Positions 25,001-38,649 of a DNA stretch of 64,000 nt are shown here, one piece after another. The stretch is from contig NC_092520.1 of the NCBI RefSeq assembly GCF_037038585.1, positions 117,028,501 to 117,092,500 on the forward strand. Reading direction: 5' to 3'. The stretch's first letter is position 1. Each line of letters opens with the position of its first letter. Origin of the DNA: Patagioenas fasciata. Its lineage: Eukaryota > Chordata > Aves > Columbiformes > Columbidae. The notes under the pieces are model-generated. The model ran no database searches, was not told the origin of the DNA, and worked only from the letters and a program-made list of their open reading frames with translations. The position numbers were made by a program, and so were the translations under genes.

Positions 25001-28000
25001 TGTCCTGCTCCCAAGGTGTTTGAGAGGTTGCTTGCTCACTGCTGTGAAAATTCAAATGCCGCTATAAAAATCAGAGCTCACTCTCTCTTGCTCAGAGTTC
25101 TGTCACAGCTCCTCATATATCGACACTTCCTGAATTAACAACAAAAACACATCCAGAGTTTCCTGTTAAAGTAACTGGGAAAGCATTCCTGAATTCTCCC
25201 TCCCTCTCTCTCTGCCACTATTACCTGAATAGATGTGGAATTTATTTTGGAGAAGCCATATATATTTCTTACCACATCCTGTGACTACAGTTTATATTAA
25301 ATTCCTTCCTTATCTCTCTAATGTCTGTTCTAGTTTTATGCTACAGTCTCCTTACAGAAAGAGAGTGTTGATTTAAGCAGTACAATCAATCATTTTTAAC
25401 CCCTGTACAATCCAATAAGTGCTGATGTTGTCATATGTTTTTCAAAATACACCTTAACAAATATATTTAAATCAAAGTACAGTTAAGGTTAATTTAAAAA
25501 ATAACAGGTTGGGAATATATATCACCGTACAAAATCAACCATCATTAGATTTCTGTTTTGCAGAATCCATAGAATTTTCAAAGATAATTACTGTCCAGAA
25601 GTTTAATAATCCAGCTGCAATTTATTTACATTAACCAGCCTCTCAGGCTTTTAAATTCAACATTCTTTGAAATCAGATCTTAAACATCTCCTGAAACTCC
25701 CTTTAAAAACTCACAGTTCCTTAAAGTGGTGTAATTATGTGTCTCAGAGTTCATAAAAAATAATAATTCATTTATCTTCCTCCTTACTGAAGAAGGGTCT
25801 GGAAATACAAATTCTAGTGCTCAAAAACTAGAAGGGGAGGGAAAAGATCCCAGAATATCTCATTGTTAGAACTGTTAATATTTAAAGGAATACCATGGGA
25901 GCTTGACCAGTATTCACAAAGAACTGGGATGAAAAAAATCACAAGTTTTTCTGGGTTTTGTAATACTAATATTCTATCTATAAAACTAAGGTGCAATTTT
26001 GGGGAACACCAGCATAATATGTTTCATTCAGGTAGGAAGTAGCTATGAACGTGAAAATGTTTTAGCTCAAACTAGGGAGCAGAATATGTATTTGTAGAGT
26101 TTGAAACCTGATTGCTAGTACATGTCAAAGATATGTGGGTCATTACTACTGCTCACTGCTGATTACATCTACACAAGGATGCCAGTACATGCTGTCATCA
26201 TATCTTTGTTTTGTTGTAGAAAAGAGTACTATCTCATGTATGTTACTTAAGAGCTTCTACTTCTTGTCCAGCCCAGACCAGGGAGCACAGGACTATGCAT
26301 GTATGCCTGTAAACATCTTGATGGGATTTTAGATGGAGAAGAGGGAGGAATCTTTCTAAAACTTAAAAATAACGTACATAAAAGAATGAAATTTCATCTT
26401 GAACTTTACTGTAAACCAGCACTGAATTTTAATTCTGAACAAAAATAATGTAAGGATGATATTTACAAAATCATCCAACAGCGCTAGGGAAAATATAAGA
26501 AAGGACAATAGGACGGTTTGCCTCACAGAAGCCTAGAGAGATTTCAATAGCACATATTTATGAATCAGAACACCAAAACATAACCTGGTTCTTTCATTTA
26601 TTTTAAAGCCTTAGCACCACTCTATTCATAACCCTCAATATGAAATCAATTACATTCTTCATTGGTCCTTTTTCCCAAGATAAATACAAACAGATGGGTA
26701 CGCATAAGTCAGGAAAAGAGATTAGTTCTATGGAAGAGACATGAAGAAGGCGCAGGTTACATCTATGTGTTTGCAGTGGAATTCAATTAAATTTTGCCTT
26801 TTAACCTACCCTCCAAATGGAGCTCCAGGAATCAGAGATCTCTTCTCTCTGAGGATTTTCATCCAACACAAAGGGGGTGAAACACAATCCAAAGGACCAT
26901 TTCTCTCACCATTGACCACAGAGAACTCCGTGTGCCTTACCTTCTTACAGTTAAACTTACTTAAATTCTTCCTTACCGTATGTAGTAGATATACTAGTGT
27001 GTAGCAGATATTGTAAATCTAGGGCTAAGTATTCTTCACAAGCACTTTAATTCACTTCGGAAGTTTCACATTTAAAGGTTTCTTGTGGTTTATAGCTCAA
27101 AGCAGAGTTTGTTTCTCAGTGATAAACACAGATGTTTCTTCTAAACAAAGTCACAGTAATTAAAATTACAGGGCAGATCAGATTTTTCTATCAAGCTAAA
27201 AGAAATTTACAATAATGGTTACATTCCAATGTACTTCACTGCATTTTTAAAGTCTGCAGAACCCCAGCATAACATTTGCTATTCACACCTTCCCAGCCGG
27301 CTGCTTGAGATCTGTCGCACCAGGCCTGAGTTGTCCAAAACTGCTCCCTCTGGCGGGGCAGGCTGCAGTGATGGCTCATTGGTGGCCTTGCAAGCCCTCA
27401 GCTTCGCTTAGGTTAGACTCAAAAGAATTGCTTACTAACTCTACCAAGTGTGAATGCTACTGCTTCTGTTTGAGATCCAAAGTAGTTTTGTGGGCTAAAA
27501 AACTTAACTGCTTTTTCAAAACACATGTTAGCTAAAAACAAGCCATGAATTCAGTCTCCTAAATTGCCATGTTTATATCCTCAGAAATTCACTTCTACAA
27601 CGTCACTACTCCTACTCATCCAGTCTAACATTTTTCATGGAAAACAGACTATCTCTGCCACTTCTTCAGATAAGTAGAACTTTCTGACTTAGGTATCAAT
27701 AACTTAAATAAACCCTTTCCAGAGTTCTGCTGTTAGGGACTCCTTGGGTTTTATGATTCACCTACTCGGTTACTTACAGTAAATCCAGAAAATAGACTTG
27801 CAGGCTTCACGAGGTTTCCAAATCTATTCACTTTCACTTCAGGTAATGCAAGAAACTAAGTAACTATAACACTAACCACCTGCAATGGCTTCCTTGTGTC
27901 ATCTTCTTACTTGTCTGAGCAGGCTTCGGGTTTAGGTACAAATGCAATAAGGATCTTCTTTCGCCCGTACATCCTACCTCTTGACTGCAGTTGTCCAGGA

Positions 28001-28061
28001 ATGGGTCCAGGTCTGTATATCACAGAAATCACAGAGCACTGAGAAACTACTGAAACACCTA

Positions 28062-28500
28062 TACTGGGTTTGACTGGACTGGAATTAACTTTCTTTACAG
28101 CAGCCCATAGGGTGGTGTGTTTTGGATTTGTGACCAAAACAGTGGTGATAATGCAGCAGTGTTTTAGTTATTGTTCAGCAGTGCCTGCACAGTGTCAAAG
28201 CCTTCTCCATTTCCCATTCTACTCCACCAGTGTGTAGACTTGGAGTGGATAAGAGGCTGGGAAGAGACAGCTGAAAGAGCTGACGCAAACTGTCCAAAGG
28301 GATGTTACACACCCTATAGCATCATGCTCAGCAATAAAACTCAGGGCATGGGTGGTATAGTTGTTCCAAGGTAGCCATTGCTCAGAGACTGGCCAGGTAT
28401 CAATCAGCTGGCGGGAGATGGTGAGAGACGCCCTTTGCATTACTTGGGGTTTTTTTGCTTTGTTTTTTATTTTCTTCACTTTGTATGGAAAATTTTCCAC
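28062..28500 (+). mobile_element. Avian ERVL-like solo LTR remnant
   Basis: The region resembles a common avian endogenous-retrovirus LTR. In order it has CAGCAGCCCATAGGGTGGTG, a block ending ACAGTGTCAAAGCC, CCACCAGTGTGTAGACTTGG, CAAACTGTCCAAAGGGATGT and CATGCTCAGCAATAAAA, then a T-rich 3' part. The AATAAA at 28333-28338 would serve as polyadenylation signal in plus orientation. No gag, pol or env coding sequence adjoins it and no second LTR is present, so it is most likely a decayed solo LTR. The assignment rests on remembered family patterns, not an alignment. The boundaries, especially the right one, are approximate. Confidence 0.55.
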
Positions 28501-28558
28501 TAGCCTGCATTAAGATTACAGTTGTAACATGCCTACAGTTCATCAAATTTGCATCTGA

Positions 28559-28590
28559 AACAAAACAAACAAACAAACAAACAAAAAACC
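28559..28590. repeat. (CAAA)n microsatellite
   Basis: A short array of CAAA/AAAC units directly downstream of the LTR-like segment, ending in an A run and CCC. Simple repeat. Confidence 0.85.
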
Positions 28591-30841
28591 CATTTATTTT
28601 GCCCTAAGCTGCATTTTCTAATTTAAAGAACTCTTAATATACAGGCTGATACTTACAGGTCAGTGACTTATTGGAGTAACAAAATCCCTGTCTCTGTTTC
28701 GTACTCCACCTGGTACAGTGAGGACACACACGGGAGAGTTGGCTCATGGCTCAGTCCTTTGCACATATTAAAAGCCCAGGAAACATTTTTTTACTTCTTG
28801 TATGCATAGCTTGAATAATTGGTATCTCCCTGAAATTTTCAGTGGTATGAGCCATCCACTAGAGCCTAACCTCTTATCAGGCACATATTTCTGCTATCGT
28901 TAAAACCATTCAAGCATGTGTGTGCTTCTTATACAGGGTGGTCAGATATTGCAATTGACAGTGGATCTTTGCAACACTTTGTGGCTGTGCTTGAGGTAGC
29001 TGTCACAACTACCATTAAAGCAAAGTTAATGACTCTGCAAGAAGCCCAAAGTAATAAAAAATGCAAATTTTTTTCTAAGCTAGCATTAACCAGACCACAC
29101 AGAAATTCTTACAGTAGAATTAACTTCGTGAAACAAACTGCATTCTTGTCCTGAAGGAAATCCCCAAGCAAGTTGAACTTTTTAACTGATAAGTATTACT
29201 TGCAAAGAAAACTGTCTAATTCTGCCCAGGTGGAAGACAGCTATGCAAGTGCATCTTTTTTTAATACTGTTTGCTGAGGTTTTGTGGGGGCTTTTTCCTG
29301 TGTAGCATTAATCATATTTTCCATAAAAAGTACTTTAAGTCCTACTCTCAGTTATTAAGACCTAGAGAAGATGGGTTAAAATAAAAAGTGCTCCCAGGAC
29401 TTGAAAAATGGGGCCTTGTAATCAGATGGATCTGATTGATATACTCGGGAAAACAAAAAGCTCATGAGTGCCTAGGTACTATAAGACTTTGCTAAAAAGG
29501 TGCTTATGATAAAATTTTTTTAGCTAGTTGCCAATGTAGTCTTGGAATCAGAGAGAAGCTGTACAACATTTAAAAGTACATCCAAAAGGCAGTTTGCTTG
29601 GAGATCCCAAAACAAAGCAGAATGAATCAGAAGGATGTTGGAAGGGAGTGGGAAGGAGGCAGGAGGGCCGGCCTTACACCCTGCTGCAAGTCCCGGTGAA
29701 ATGAGGCCCCTTGATGCCACCTTTGCAAGAGCACATGGCTCCATTTATTAACTGGGAGGTCTGTGCTCAAATACAAAGATTACTGCATGGAAGGGTTTCC
29801 TAAAATCAGCAACATGTTCTAAACATGGACCTATTTCACACAAAGAAACTGTGCATATTAAAACACTGAAAAGTAAGTGGTCAAATGACACTTAAGGCAG
29901 AAGGGCCTGTGCTGCTCAAACAAAACCACGGAAAACAAAAATGAAATGCAAATGACCTTTTGGTATTAATTCCATCGTCCTCTGATTGTATGATGCATGC
30001 AATTTGGATGTCAAACTCAGGAGATGCTCCATTCCTCTTGGCTTAAGCTCTGGAAAAAAAAAAAATGGGAGAGTGAAATTTAAGTCTGTTTTGATGAATA
30101 TGCCCATCTGGGTTTAATTAGAACAAACTGCTGTATAACTTCAGCACTGTTTCTCTGCTTTCCTTTCTTCTTCTTGTCCTGTGTCAGGCTCCCCATATCT
30201 ATCTTCTTTTCTGTAGCACCCATTTAATTGAACTCCAATCCTTGCTTTCTTCCTCAAATGCTTTGCTGTCAGTGGACTGGTACCATTTATTAACTTGTCA
30301 CTTCAAGAGTGTGTCATCTGCTTGTTATCATTTTTTTCAAAAAAGCACATGACTGTCAGTTTCTCTTCATGACTATTCTTATTACTGCTAATTTGTGGGC
30401 TTTTGTAAAGCAGTGTTCCCCTACCTAAGTGCCATTAGTTAAACAAGACAAGCATAAGAAATTCATACAAGAACTGAATGTCACTTGCAGACAAGAGTGA
30501 GCCAAGAAAAAGCGTTCATTACACTACCTTTCTTGAAAAAAAGGTTTGAAAAGAGCAAAGTTTGAATCTAAGAAAAGGAACACTGCAGAAACAAATCGTG
30601 AAGTATAACTCTTCTAAATAATCAAAAGAAAATATTTTCAGGCTTAAATCAATTCACTTTCCCATAGAGATACTAATTCTCACTAACCCTCCTTCCTATA
30701 TCTCATTTTATATTAAAGAGCTATCCTCAGGCACCTGAAGACTGAATTCCTATGGGATAAAATCCTCAACCTGAGAAGTATTTGACCTATCTTTTTGAGC
30801 CAGCATTATAGAGAACGTTTCTCACTTTTTATTTACAGACC
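28591..30841. other. Unassigned non-coding DNA
   Basis: No gene or mobile element recognised. It holds an A12 run at 30054-30065 and a modestly GC-rich patch near 29640-29720. All frames are under 80 codons. Confidence 0.55.
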
Positions 30842-32525
30842 TTCACAGAATCACAGAGTCACAGAATGTTAGGGATTGGAAGGGACCTCAAAAGATCATC
30901 TAGTCCAATTCCCCTGCCGGAGCAGGAACATCTAGATGAGGTTACACAGGAAGGCATCCAGGCAGGTCTTGAATGTCTCCAGAGTAGGAGACTCCACAAC
31001 CTCCCTGGGCAGCCTGTTCCAGTGTACTATTACCCTCACTGTGAAGACATTTCTTCTCAAATTTAAGTGGAACCTTTTGTGTTCCAGTTTGTACCCATTA
31101 CCCCTTGTCCTATCATTGGTTGTCACCAAGAGGAGCCTGGCTCCATCCTCATGACACTCACCCTTTAAATATCTGTAAACATTAATGAGGTCACCCCTCA
31201 GTCTCCTCCAAACTAAAGAGACCCAGCTCCCTCAGCCTTTCCTTATAAGGGAGATGCTCCACTCTCTTAATCATCTTCGTTGCCCTGCGTTGGACTCTCT
31301 CCAGAAGTTCCCTGTCCTTCTTGAACTGAGGGGCCCAGGACTGGACACAATATTCCAGATGTGGTCTCACCAGGGCAGAGTAGAGGGGAAGGAGAACCTC
31401 TCTCGACCTACTAACCAACCCCCTTCTAATACACTCCAGGATGCCATTGGCCTTCTTGGTCACAAGGGCACAGTGCTGGCTCATGGTCATCCTGCTGTCC
31501 ACCAGGACCCTCAGGTCCCTTTCCCCTACACTGCTCTCTAACAGGTCATTCCCCAACTTATACTGGAACCTGGAGTTGTTCCTACCCAGATGCAAGACTC
31601 TACACTTTCCCTTGTTATATTTCATTAATTTTTTCCCTGCCCAACTCTCCACCTGTCCAGGTCTCACTGGATGGTGGCACAGCCTTCTGGCGTGTCAGCC
31701 ACTCCTCCCAGCTTGGTGACATCAGCAAACTTGCTGATAGTACACTCTATTCCCTCATCCAAATCATTGATGAATATATTTAATAATATAGGCCCCAGTA
31801 CTGACCCTTGAGGCACTCCACTAGATACAGGCCTCCAACTAGATTCCACCCCATTGACCACGACTCTCTGGCTTCTTCCCTTCAGCCAGTTCACAGTCCA
31901 CCTCACTACCCGATCATCCAGACCGCACTCCCTCAATTTAGCTGTGAGGATGCTGTGGGAGACTGTGTCAAATGCCTTACTCAGTCAAGGTAGACCGTGT
32001 CCACCACTCTGCCATCATCCATCCATCTTGTTATGTCCTCATAAAAGTCAGTGAGGTTGGTCAAGTACAACTTCCCTTTGGTGAAACCATGTTGACTGCC
32101 CCTAATGACCCTCTTATCCCTGATATGCCTTGAGATGGCACCAAGGATAAGTCGTTCCGTCGGTTTCCCAGGGATGGAGGTGAGGCTGACCGGTCTATAG
32201 TTACACAGGTCCTCCTTCTTGCCCTTTTTGAAGACTGGAGTAACATTTGCTTCCCTTCAGTCCTCAGGCACCTCTCCCATTTCCCAAGACTTGGCAAAGA
32301 TGATGGAGAGTGGTCCAGCAATGACCTCAGCCAGCTCCCTCAGCACCCGCAGGTGCACCCCATCCAGACCCATGGATTTATGGATGTCCAGATTGCCTAA
32401 CTGCTCCCTAACCCAGTCCTCATCAACTGAGGCAAACACTTCCATTGTCCTGCCTTCCTCTGGGGCCTGCATCATGGACAGTTCAGGTACTAGCAAAGTG
32501 GATACCGTACTCTCTTTATATGCTT
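30842..32525 (-). mobile_element. CR1 LINE copy F, 5'-truncated and degenerate
   Basis: This is a minus-strand CR1 of the same subfamily as copies B and E. The 3' tail (CACAGAATCACAGAGTCACA) is at the plus-strand left edge, followed by the 3' block and then the ORF2 C-terminus and RT in several broken frames. The minus strand shows [43 protein letters not shown] and HKSMGLDGVHLRVL. The 5' end stops near 32525, upstream of the RT, so the endonuclease and ORF1 are missing. A small deletion in the [10 protein letters not shown] segment, a one-base loss near 31984 and other indels break the frame. The RT box reads F-A-D-V instead of F-A-D-D, which removes a catalytic aspartate. It is a dead copy. 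Confidence 0.92.
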
Positions 32526-33920
32526 CCAAAACTTTTAGCCTGCCATTGCTAATTCATAATCTTCTAGTAAGAACTTTTTAGCAGTTTGTCTGATCTGGGT
32601 AACTTTAAATTGAGAGTGAACTTGCAGAATAGTACTCAATTGGAACGTGTATGTGTGCATGTCATTACCTAGCATGCCCTTTCTGCTCATGCCTATAACC
32701 ATTTTCCAGTAATGCTCATGTTGTCAGAGAAAGCTGAAAACCATACTTGTAAAAATATGTGGGAAAAAAAAAAAAAAAAGATGAAGTCTAAGAGGGCCAG
32801 CTAATTCAAACTTTAAAAAATATGTTTCATTACGCTGATACATAGAGCTACTTCCAAAAATAACACTTCATGTGACAGATAGACATGCAGGATAGAAAAC
32901 TGGGCAAGAGGAGCTGAGCCTAAATGCTTAATGCATCCCAGTTTGGCAGTTAGCACGTCAGTTGTACAGGCTGTGCAGAGTCTCTTGTCTTGTGCTTGAG
33001 ATGCATTTCCTCACATTCCTCTTTTTATGGACAAAATGACCTTGTCCTACTTTCAGTCTTTTTCACTGCCATAAGTAGACATTCATATACTTCACTTTTC
33101 CATTCCATTTCAACAACACGCAGGTGAGATCTTTCTGGCCATTGGAATGGGATATATTAACAACAACAAAATACTAGTTTAGTCTGGTTCTCTCCTGCAG
33201 CGCTTTTATGTAATATTCAGAGCTGAGTGATTTTTATGGACAGAATATCTGTCATAGTTATGGGTATTCCACTGCTGACATGACAACTGCGATTGTTTTC
33301 CCATAAAAATTATGATAGCCATCTGGAATAACAAGGAAATGAACAGAAAGCACTTCAGATCGAATGAATACATTTTTTTATTTACAGTTTTACATCCAAA
33401 AACATGATGGGGAAGAGGAATTCATAGTTTTTTCTGATAAAAAGGTAGCAATGGGAAGGTTTTTCAAACTATTTCATTCCTCAAACAGCTTTAACTAGCA
33501 ATGTAATTCTAGAAAGATTTCAAGTCTGTAACATTTACTCCCAATGATCTGCTTAAAATATGTTTATTTCATTTTTAAAAGGTTACTAAAGATTGCCCTC
33601 ATAGAAAAAAAAAATAAAATCAAATACTAGCTCTCTAATTTACATTATAAAGTAGGCTATTGATTTATTACAACAAAATAGTAAAAATTGTTGCATGCAT
33701 TGTACAGTTTTTCAAATTCCGCAGTGATCATGACACAAATTGGCAAACATATGAAGAAATAACTTCAGTCATCAATAAAGAATATCTTATTACTAGCTGT
33801 ATAATTTCCAATTTTATTTGAGCAAATCATACTGAATTATCTGAGGTGTCTGAATTTTTTTGGTTAATACTGTTTTTTGCCCAAGTATTTGCTAGCATTT
33901 TGATTACTGTGCTAAATGAT
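32526..33920. other. Unassigned AT-rich non-coding DNA
   Basis: No gene seen. It contains an A16 run at 32764-32779 and several A/T-rich stretches. It separates a minus-strand and a plus-strand CR1 copy of different subfamilies. Confidence 0.6.
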
Positions 33921-35038
33921 GTGCTTCCATTTTCCTTGGAAAAATATGCATTGGACAGGTGTACTCTTTGCTGGGTAAAGAACTGGTTGGATGGCCAGGC
34001 CCTAAGTGTTGTGGTGAACGGAGCCAAATCCAGTTGGTGGCCAGTCATGAGTGGTGTTCCCCACGGCTCAGTATTGGGGACAGTTCTGTTTAATATTATT
34101 AACAATGATCTGAATGAGGGGATCGAGTGCATGCTCAGTAAGCTTGCAGATGACACCAAATTGGGTGGGACTGTTTATCTGCTGGAAGGTAGGAAGGCCA
34201 TACAGGAGGATCTGGACCAGCTGGATTGTTGGGCTATATCCAATCGTATGAGGTTTAACAAGGTCAAGTGCCAGGTCCTGCACTTCTGTCACATCAACCC
34301 CAGGCAGCGCTACAGGCTCAGAGAAGAGTGACTTGAAAGCTGCCTGACAGAAAAGGACCTGGGGGTTTTGATTGACAGCTGGCTTAACATGAGTCAACTG
34401 TGTGCTCAGGTGCCCAAAAACGTCAACAGCATACTGGCTTATATCAGGAATAGTGTGGTGAGCCGGACTAGGGAAGTGATTGTTCCCCTATACTTGGTGC
34501 TAGTGAGGTCCCACCTTGAATCCTGTGTTAAGTTTTGGGACACTCACTACAAGAAAGATGTGAAGGCACTGGAGAGAGTTCAGAGAAGGGCAATGAAGCT
34601 GGTGAGGGGTCTGGAGCACGAGTCTTATGAGGAGCAGCTGAGGGAACTGGGGCTGTTCAGCCTGGAGAAAAGAAGGCTGAGGGGAGACCTTATTGCTGTT
34701 TATAACTACCTGAAAAGAGGTTGTAGCATGGAGGGACTTGGTCTCTTCTCCCAAGTTGCAAGTGACAGGACAACAGGACACAGCCTTCAAGTTGCATCAG
34801 TGGAGGTTTAGATTGGATATTAGGAAAAATTTCATGGAAAGGGTTGTCAGGCATTGGAACAGGCTGCCCCAGGAAGTGATGGAGTCACCATCCCTGGAAG
34901 TATTTAAAAGACACTTAGATGTGATGCTTAGGGACAAAATTTTTTTATACGTGGACTTGGCAGTTTTAGGTTAATGGTTGGACTCACTGATCTTAAAGGT
35001 ATTTTCCAGCCTAAATCATTCTACGATTCTATTCTATG
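33921..35038 (+). mobile_element. CR1 LINE copy G, old 5'-truncated copy
   Basis: Plus-strand CR1 starting inside the RT. The first homologous codons correspond to L-E-K then [13 protein letters not shown], with about three codons missing compared with sister copies. It continues with [40 protein letters not shown] and the C-terminal [15 protein letters not shown] region, and ends with the 3' block and tail ATTCTACGATTCTATTCTATG (about 35017-35037). Stops and indels near 34331, 34810 and the end break ORF2 into three frames. The RT box reads L-A-D-D. The subfamily resembles copies A and K more than copies B, E and F. Confidence 0.92.
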
Positions 35039-38000
35039 TTTTATTTTAGTACAAGTTGACAGTGGTCACTCATATTTCTGATATAAGGTACTGACACGAG
35101 ATTTGTCTTATTGAGTATTTATCTGATCAGTTGAGTTCAAACTCTGATTTTGTTCACCTGAGCAGCTCACCTGAGTTGGAGGCATGAAGATTTATGTTGG
35201 ATTCAAAACCCAAATCTTTTCAGCTGAACTAGGACAAAAGGTGAGACTTTTGTACCATTATGATGGTTCTGATATTCCCGTTTACAATTTTTTGGAAAAA
35301 CAAGCAAAACAAACTATGCTATGTCACAAAAAGAATGAAACAACAGGAAATGTACACACTTGTCATACAATATTAGCATAGTTACAGTACAATGAAAATG
35401 AGATTGATTTCTTCATCATACTTTTGTATCCGAGCCCTGTATGCAACAGATACTTGTAAGGTTGGGGGGTTTCAAGTCAAATACTAGGATAAAAGTTTTC
35501 ATTCATGTGATTGAAATCTGTGGTATTGGAAGAGAATATTTGAAGAGACTGAGTAGTCTCCGACACTGGTAATTTTCAAGATTTGATTAGAGAAAACTAT
35601 GACTAATTTCATGTAGTGCTGATGCTAGAATTGTGGTAGGATGGACTTGGTAACCTTCAAGGTTTTCTTCAAACTGTCTGTACAATTAGTTGATTTCAGC
35701 CAGATCAGCTGCTCTTATTCAAATGCATCTCAAAAGAACTCCAGGCACACTTGAAAGGTCTGATACCATACAACACTGATTTTCGTTCAGGTGCAATTTC
35801 CAGTGCCTGTGTGCATTTTATAGAACGATGTCCTTCCTCAAAATCCTGACAGTCCCCAGGCTTTTAATACCCAGTTCAACTGATTATATTCAAATCAGAA
35901 CAATGTTATGGTTTGCCATGCATTTAGATGAAACACTGTATGTGAATATTAATATTACCTATTCTGCACATCCTTTTTGTATTCTACTCCAGCACTTAAG
36001 CTGAATGATATTTTTGTACTTTTGGATAATGCATCAGATTACAAATCCAAGTATGCAATACATGTATGGCTAAGACACCACCAACATCTGAGTAGGTCAT
36101 GAATAGGACTGTAGTCAATAACAAGTTATTTCAAATCCAGTTACAAAGCACCGCAATAATAAAGCCCTGAAATCAATTATGGGATATAAATTGTAATTAA
36201 TTCAATACTATTCTACCAAAAAGACAGGAAGGAAAAAAAAAAAAAGTGAAACTCATCATAACAGAGCTCCATTTTGAAACACATGTTTGTTTCCAGTTTC
36301 TTATACAACACAGGTTCAGGAAAGTATTTTATGACCTAATTTCCCCCAATAGCGTTTGCTCTGAGGCTGAGCAGTAAGGAGCTATGCAGTCCCACATGCT
36401 TTGCTGATTGCAGCCTTGATGCTCTGCAACTAATGGGGCCCATATGGAGCCAAGAACAAACAAAATGAGCTGGGTGGAAAGGGACTGATTTATAGTCCTG
36501 CTCATTCTCCTCCCTCTCCAAAATAAACAAACCTAAGGAAAGGCAAATCCACTCTGCTGCCAGGGAAATCTCCAGGCCACATGACATATGTACATTCTTA
36601 GAGGTCTCAAAATGGAGGAAGAAAATGAGATCATCAGATGCATTCTTCTTGACAGGGCAGGCTAGTCTGCAACTACTATAACCGCTGTATCGTTTTTGGA
36701 GTTATTGCCTTGGAGGAACATCTGGCTTAAGAGGAATTGTAAAGAGTCAGATAAGCTACGTATGATATTTCAACCAAATGGTAAGTATTTTCTATGTGTA
36801 TGGTAGGGCTTAGGTCCTCCAAGGACTATTGCATCTGAAAAGTTTAGTATGGCAGAAGGTCAATCTGTTTGCAAGTGCCTGCTTGCTCATACAAACTATC
36901 TACATAAATATTTCATTCTAGGTATATGATGAGTTAGTTACTAGATAATGTATAAAATGAAGTAAGTTTCCTTTAAAATAAGTCTAGTCTAGAGGTAGAA
37001 ATAATTCTTTCATTCATGCATGAAACCTCTCGCATATAATTTTTGGCCTTTCCACAATTGTTTTCCTTTTTATACACAAAATTGTCATTCATGTAAGTCA
37101 ATTTTTATACAGTGTCTCTTTTTATCTGACCTTCTTAATGTTTGGCATAAAGTTTTGCAGTGATCCAAGAGCAATCTCATGCAGATAAATCTGTTTTATG
37201 AGGTACCAACACAGCATGATTGCTTTACTACCCCTCCAGGTACAAACTAGTATATAGGATTAAGTGACATTTTAAGATTGGGCAGGATGATAAATAAAGA
37301 GGGATAGTGAACTGTGTTGAGAAGAATTATAAGTATATTGTCATACCTCCTGACATCCCTTGGTTAACCATAATAAATACTGATCTTCAGTAATGTTTCA
37401 AAGTTTTCAAAAAATGGTTATGATTTGGAAATCAAATGCACATTTAAAATATTATTTTAGCCTCAAAAGTGGGACTCTAAAACTGGCAGTGTCAGACCTG
37501 CTATCTGCAGTTCCAAAAATATGTGGGGAAAAAAACATCTCTGATGTTGCAGAAGCTGGGTACGTGGCAAGGTGGCTCTGACTTCACCAAAATAATGCCA
37601 CGTAATTCTTGGGCGATTATGACTCCCAACCCTAAGCTCTAGGCTGAAGCTGGCTTTCTAATAGTTTGCAGAACCTGTTGACATGTTACATAAGAAAGGC
37701 TTATAAATGCACACTGGAGTGTTAGCTTCAAGACATTAACAGCATTTAACTATCTTTCATGCGCTATGTAATCTCATATCATTTATGTACTTTTGTGTAT
37801 TGTATTCATGTTGTTTTGTTCAACTTCTTAATTTGCCTATGAGTCTTCCCAACAGGCAGCAAAAATCAACCATGGCTTCATGTACTTTCTTTTAGGAAAA
37901 TGAACTCCCTTGTTAGCAAATGTGAGATTTTGGAGGAATGCCCAGAAAGTCTACCTCTGAGCATTACAGGAACGAAAAAGAGAGATGAGGAAAAAGTCTG

Positions 38001-38649
38001 TTTTAAACTTAACAAATGAATTAATCATTTCACATTTTAAAAGTATGTAGTTGTTGGTTGATGAATTGTTTAATGTTTCAGCGAAGAAACGTAAAGATAC
38101 CCCAAGGAGGTATGTATATATATGTGTGTGTATATACGTGTATATATATATATCTATATATCTATATACACCTTCTGTGACAGTGGAATGACTGGTAACA
38201 AAAGACCAATTCCCATGCAGGAATAAAGAAAGAGAATATCTGAATTCCTCAATAATTTTTCCAGTTCCCCAAAATCATCCAATTAAGGGTAACATCTCAC
38301 ATTGCTATATAAATAAACCAGCAGTGATTATTTTGTAACTTCACTGTACATTCTTGTCACTAAATTAGAATATGAAATCTTAGAGTTTACATTTCCCTAC
38401 TTAGAGAAGGGAGAGATGCTCTTTAAATGAAAGAAAAAGCCTTTCTGTAGGTAAACTTTGCACCACTCATTCCCACCTAAGGTGAGCTAGTCATATGGCC
38501 AGGTGATTGCTGCAGAGCCTGAGTGATAGAAGTGACCTGGGAGGAAAAGGGGTTCATGAGATGCTGGGAGGGCAGAGAAAGTCACAGCAGTGAGACTCAT
38601 CTCACCTGGGAAGTGCTGTATTTCAGCCTAAAGTGTACATTGATTTACT
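35039..38649. other. Unassigned AT-rich non-coding DNA with a TA/TG microsatellite
   Basis: No gene recognised. It contains an A13 run at 36233-36245 and the TATATG-type microsatellite annotated separately. The segment 36340-36600 is less AT-rich and carries an 83-codon minus-strand frame without recognisable domain. No transposon body was seen. Confidence 0.55.
38111..38172. repeat. Compound (TA)n/(TG)n/(TATC)n microsatellite
   Basis: About 60 bases of alternating TATG, TGTG, TATA and TATC units. It is nearly pure alternating purine/pyrimidine except where TATC units occur. Simple repeat. Confidence 0.92.

Larger units (their letters stand above)
15151..28061. other. Unassigned AT-rich non-coding DNA (about 12.9 kb)
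   Basis: No transposon or gene recognised on either strand. Frames reach about 124 codons (minus strand, 20836-21210) without domain signatures. Low-complexity content includes an A16 run at 18174-18189, an A15 run at 19210-19224, and an A12 run followed by six GAA units at 22063-22092. The segment at about 27290-27420 and the stretch at 27930-28020 hold more CpG than the surroundings, but I could not identify either. Confidence 0.55.

Noticed and set aside
28559..28590. CRISPR-like or telomere-like array in the CAAA repeats
   Set aside because: Units are 4 bases with no spacers, in a bird-like genome; simple microsatellite.
33921..33930. Shared 5' truncation point of copies A and G as a sign of common descent by duplication
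   Set aside because: Both start near the HSILLEK codons, but flanking DNA differs and copy G has its own deletion; coincidence or a shared RT pause site is enough.
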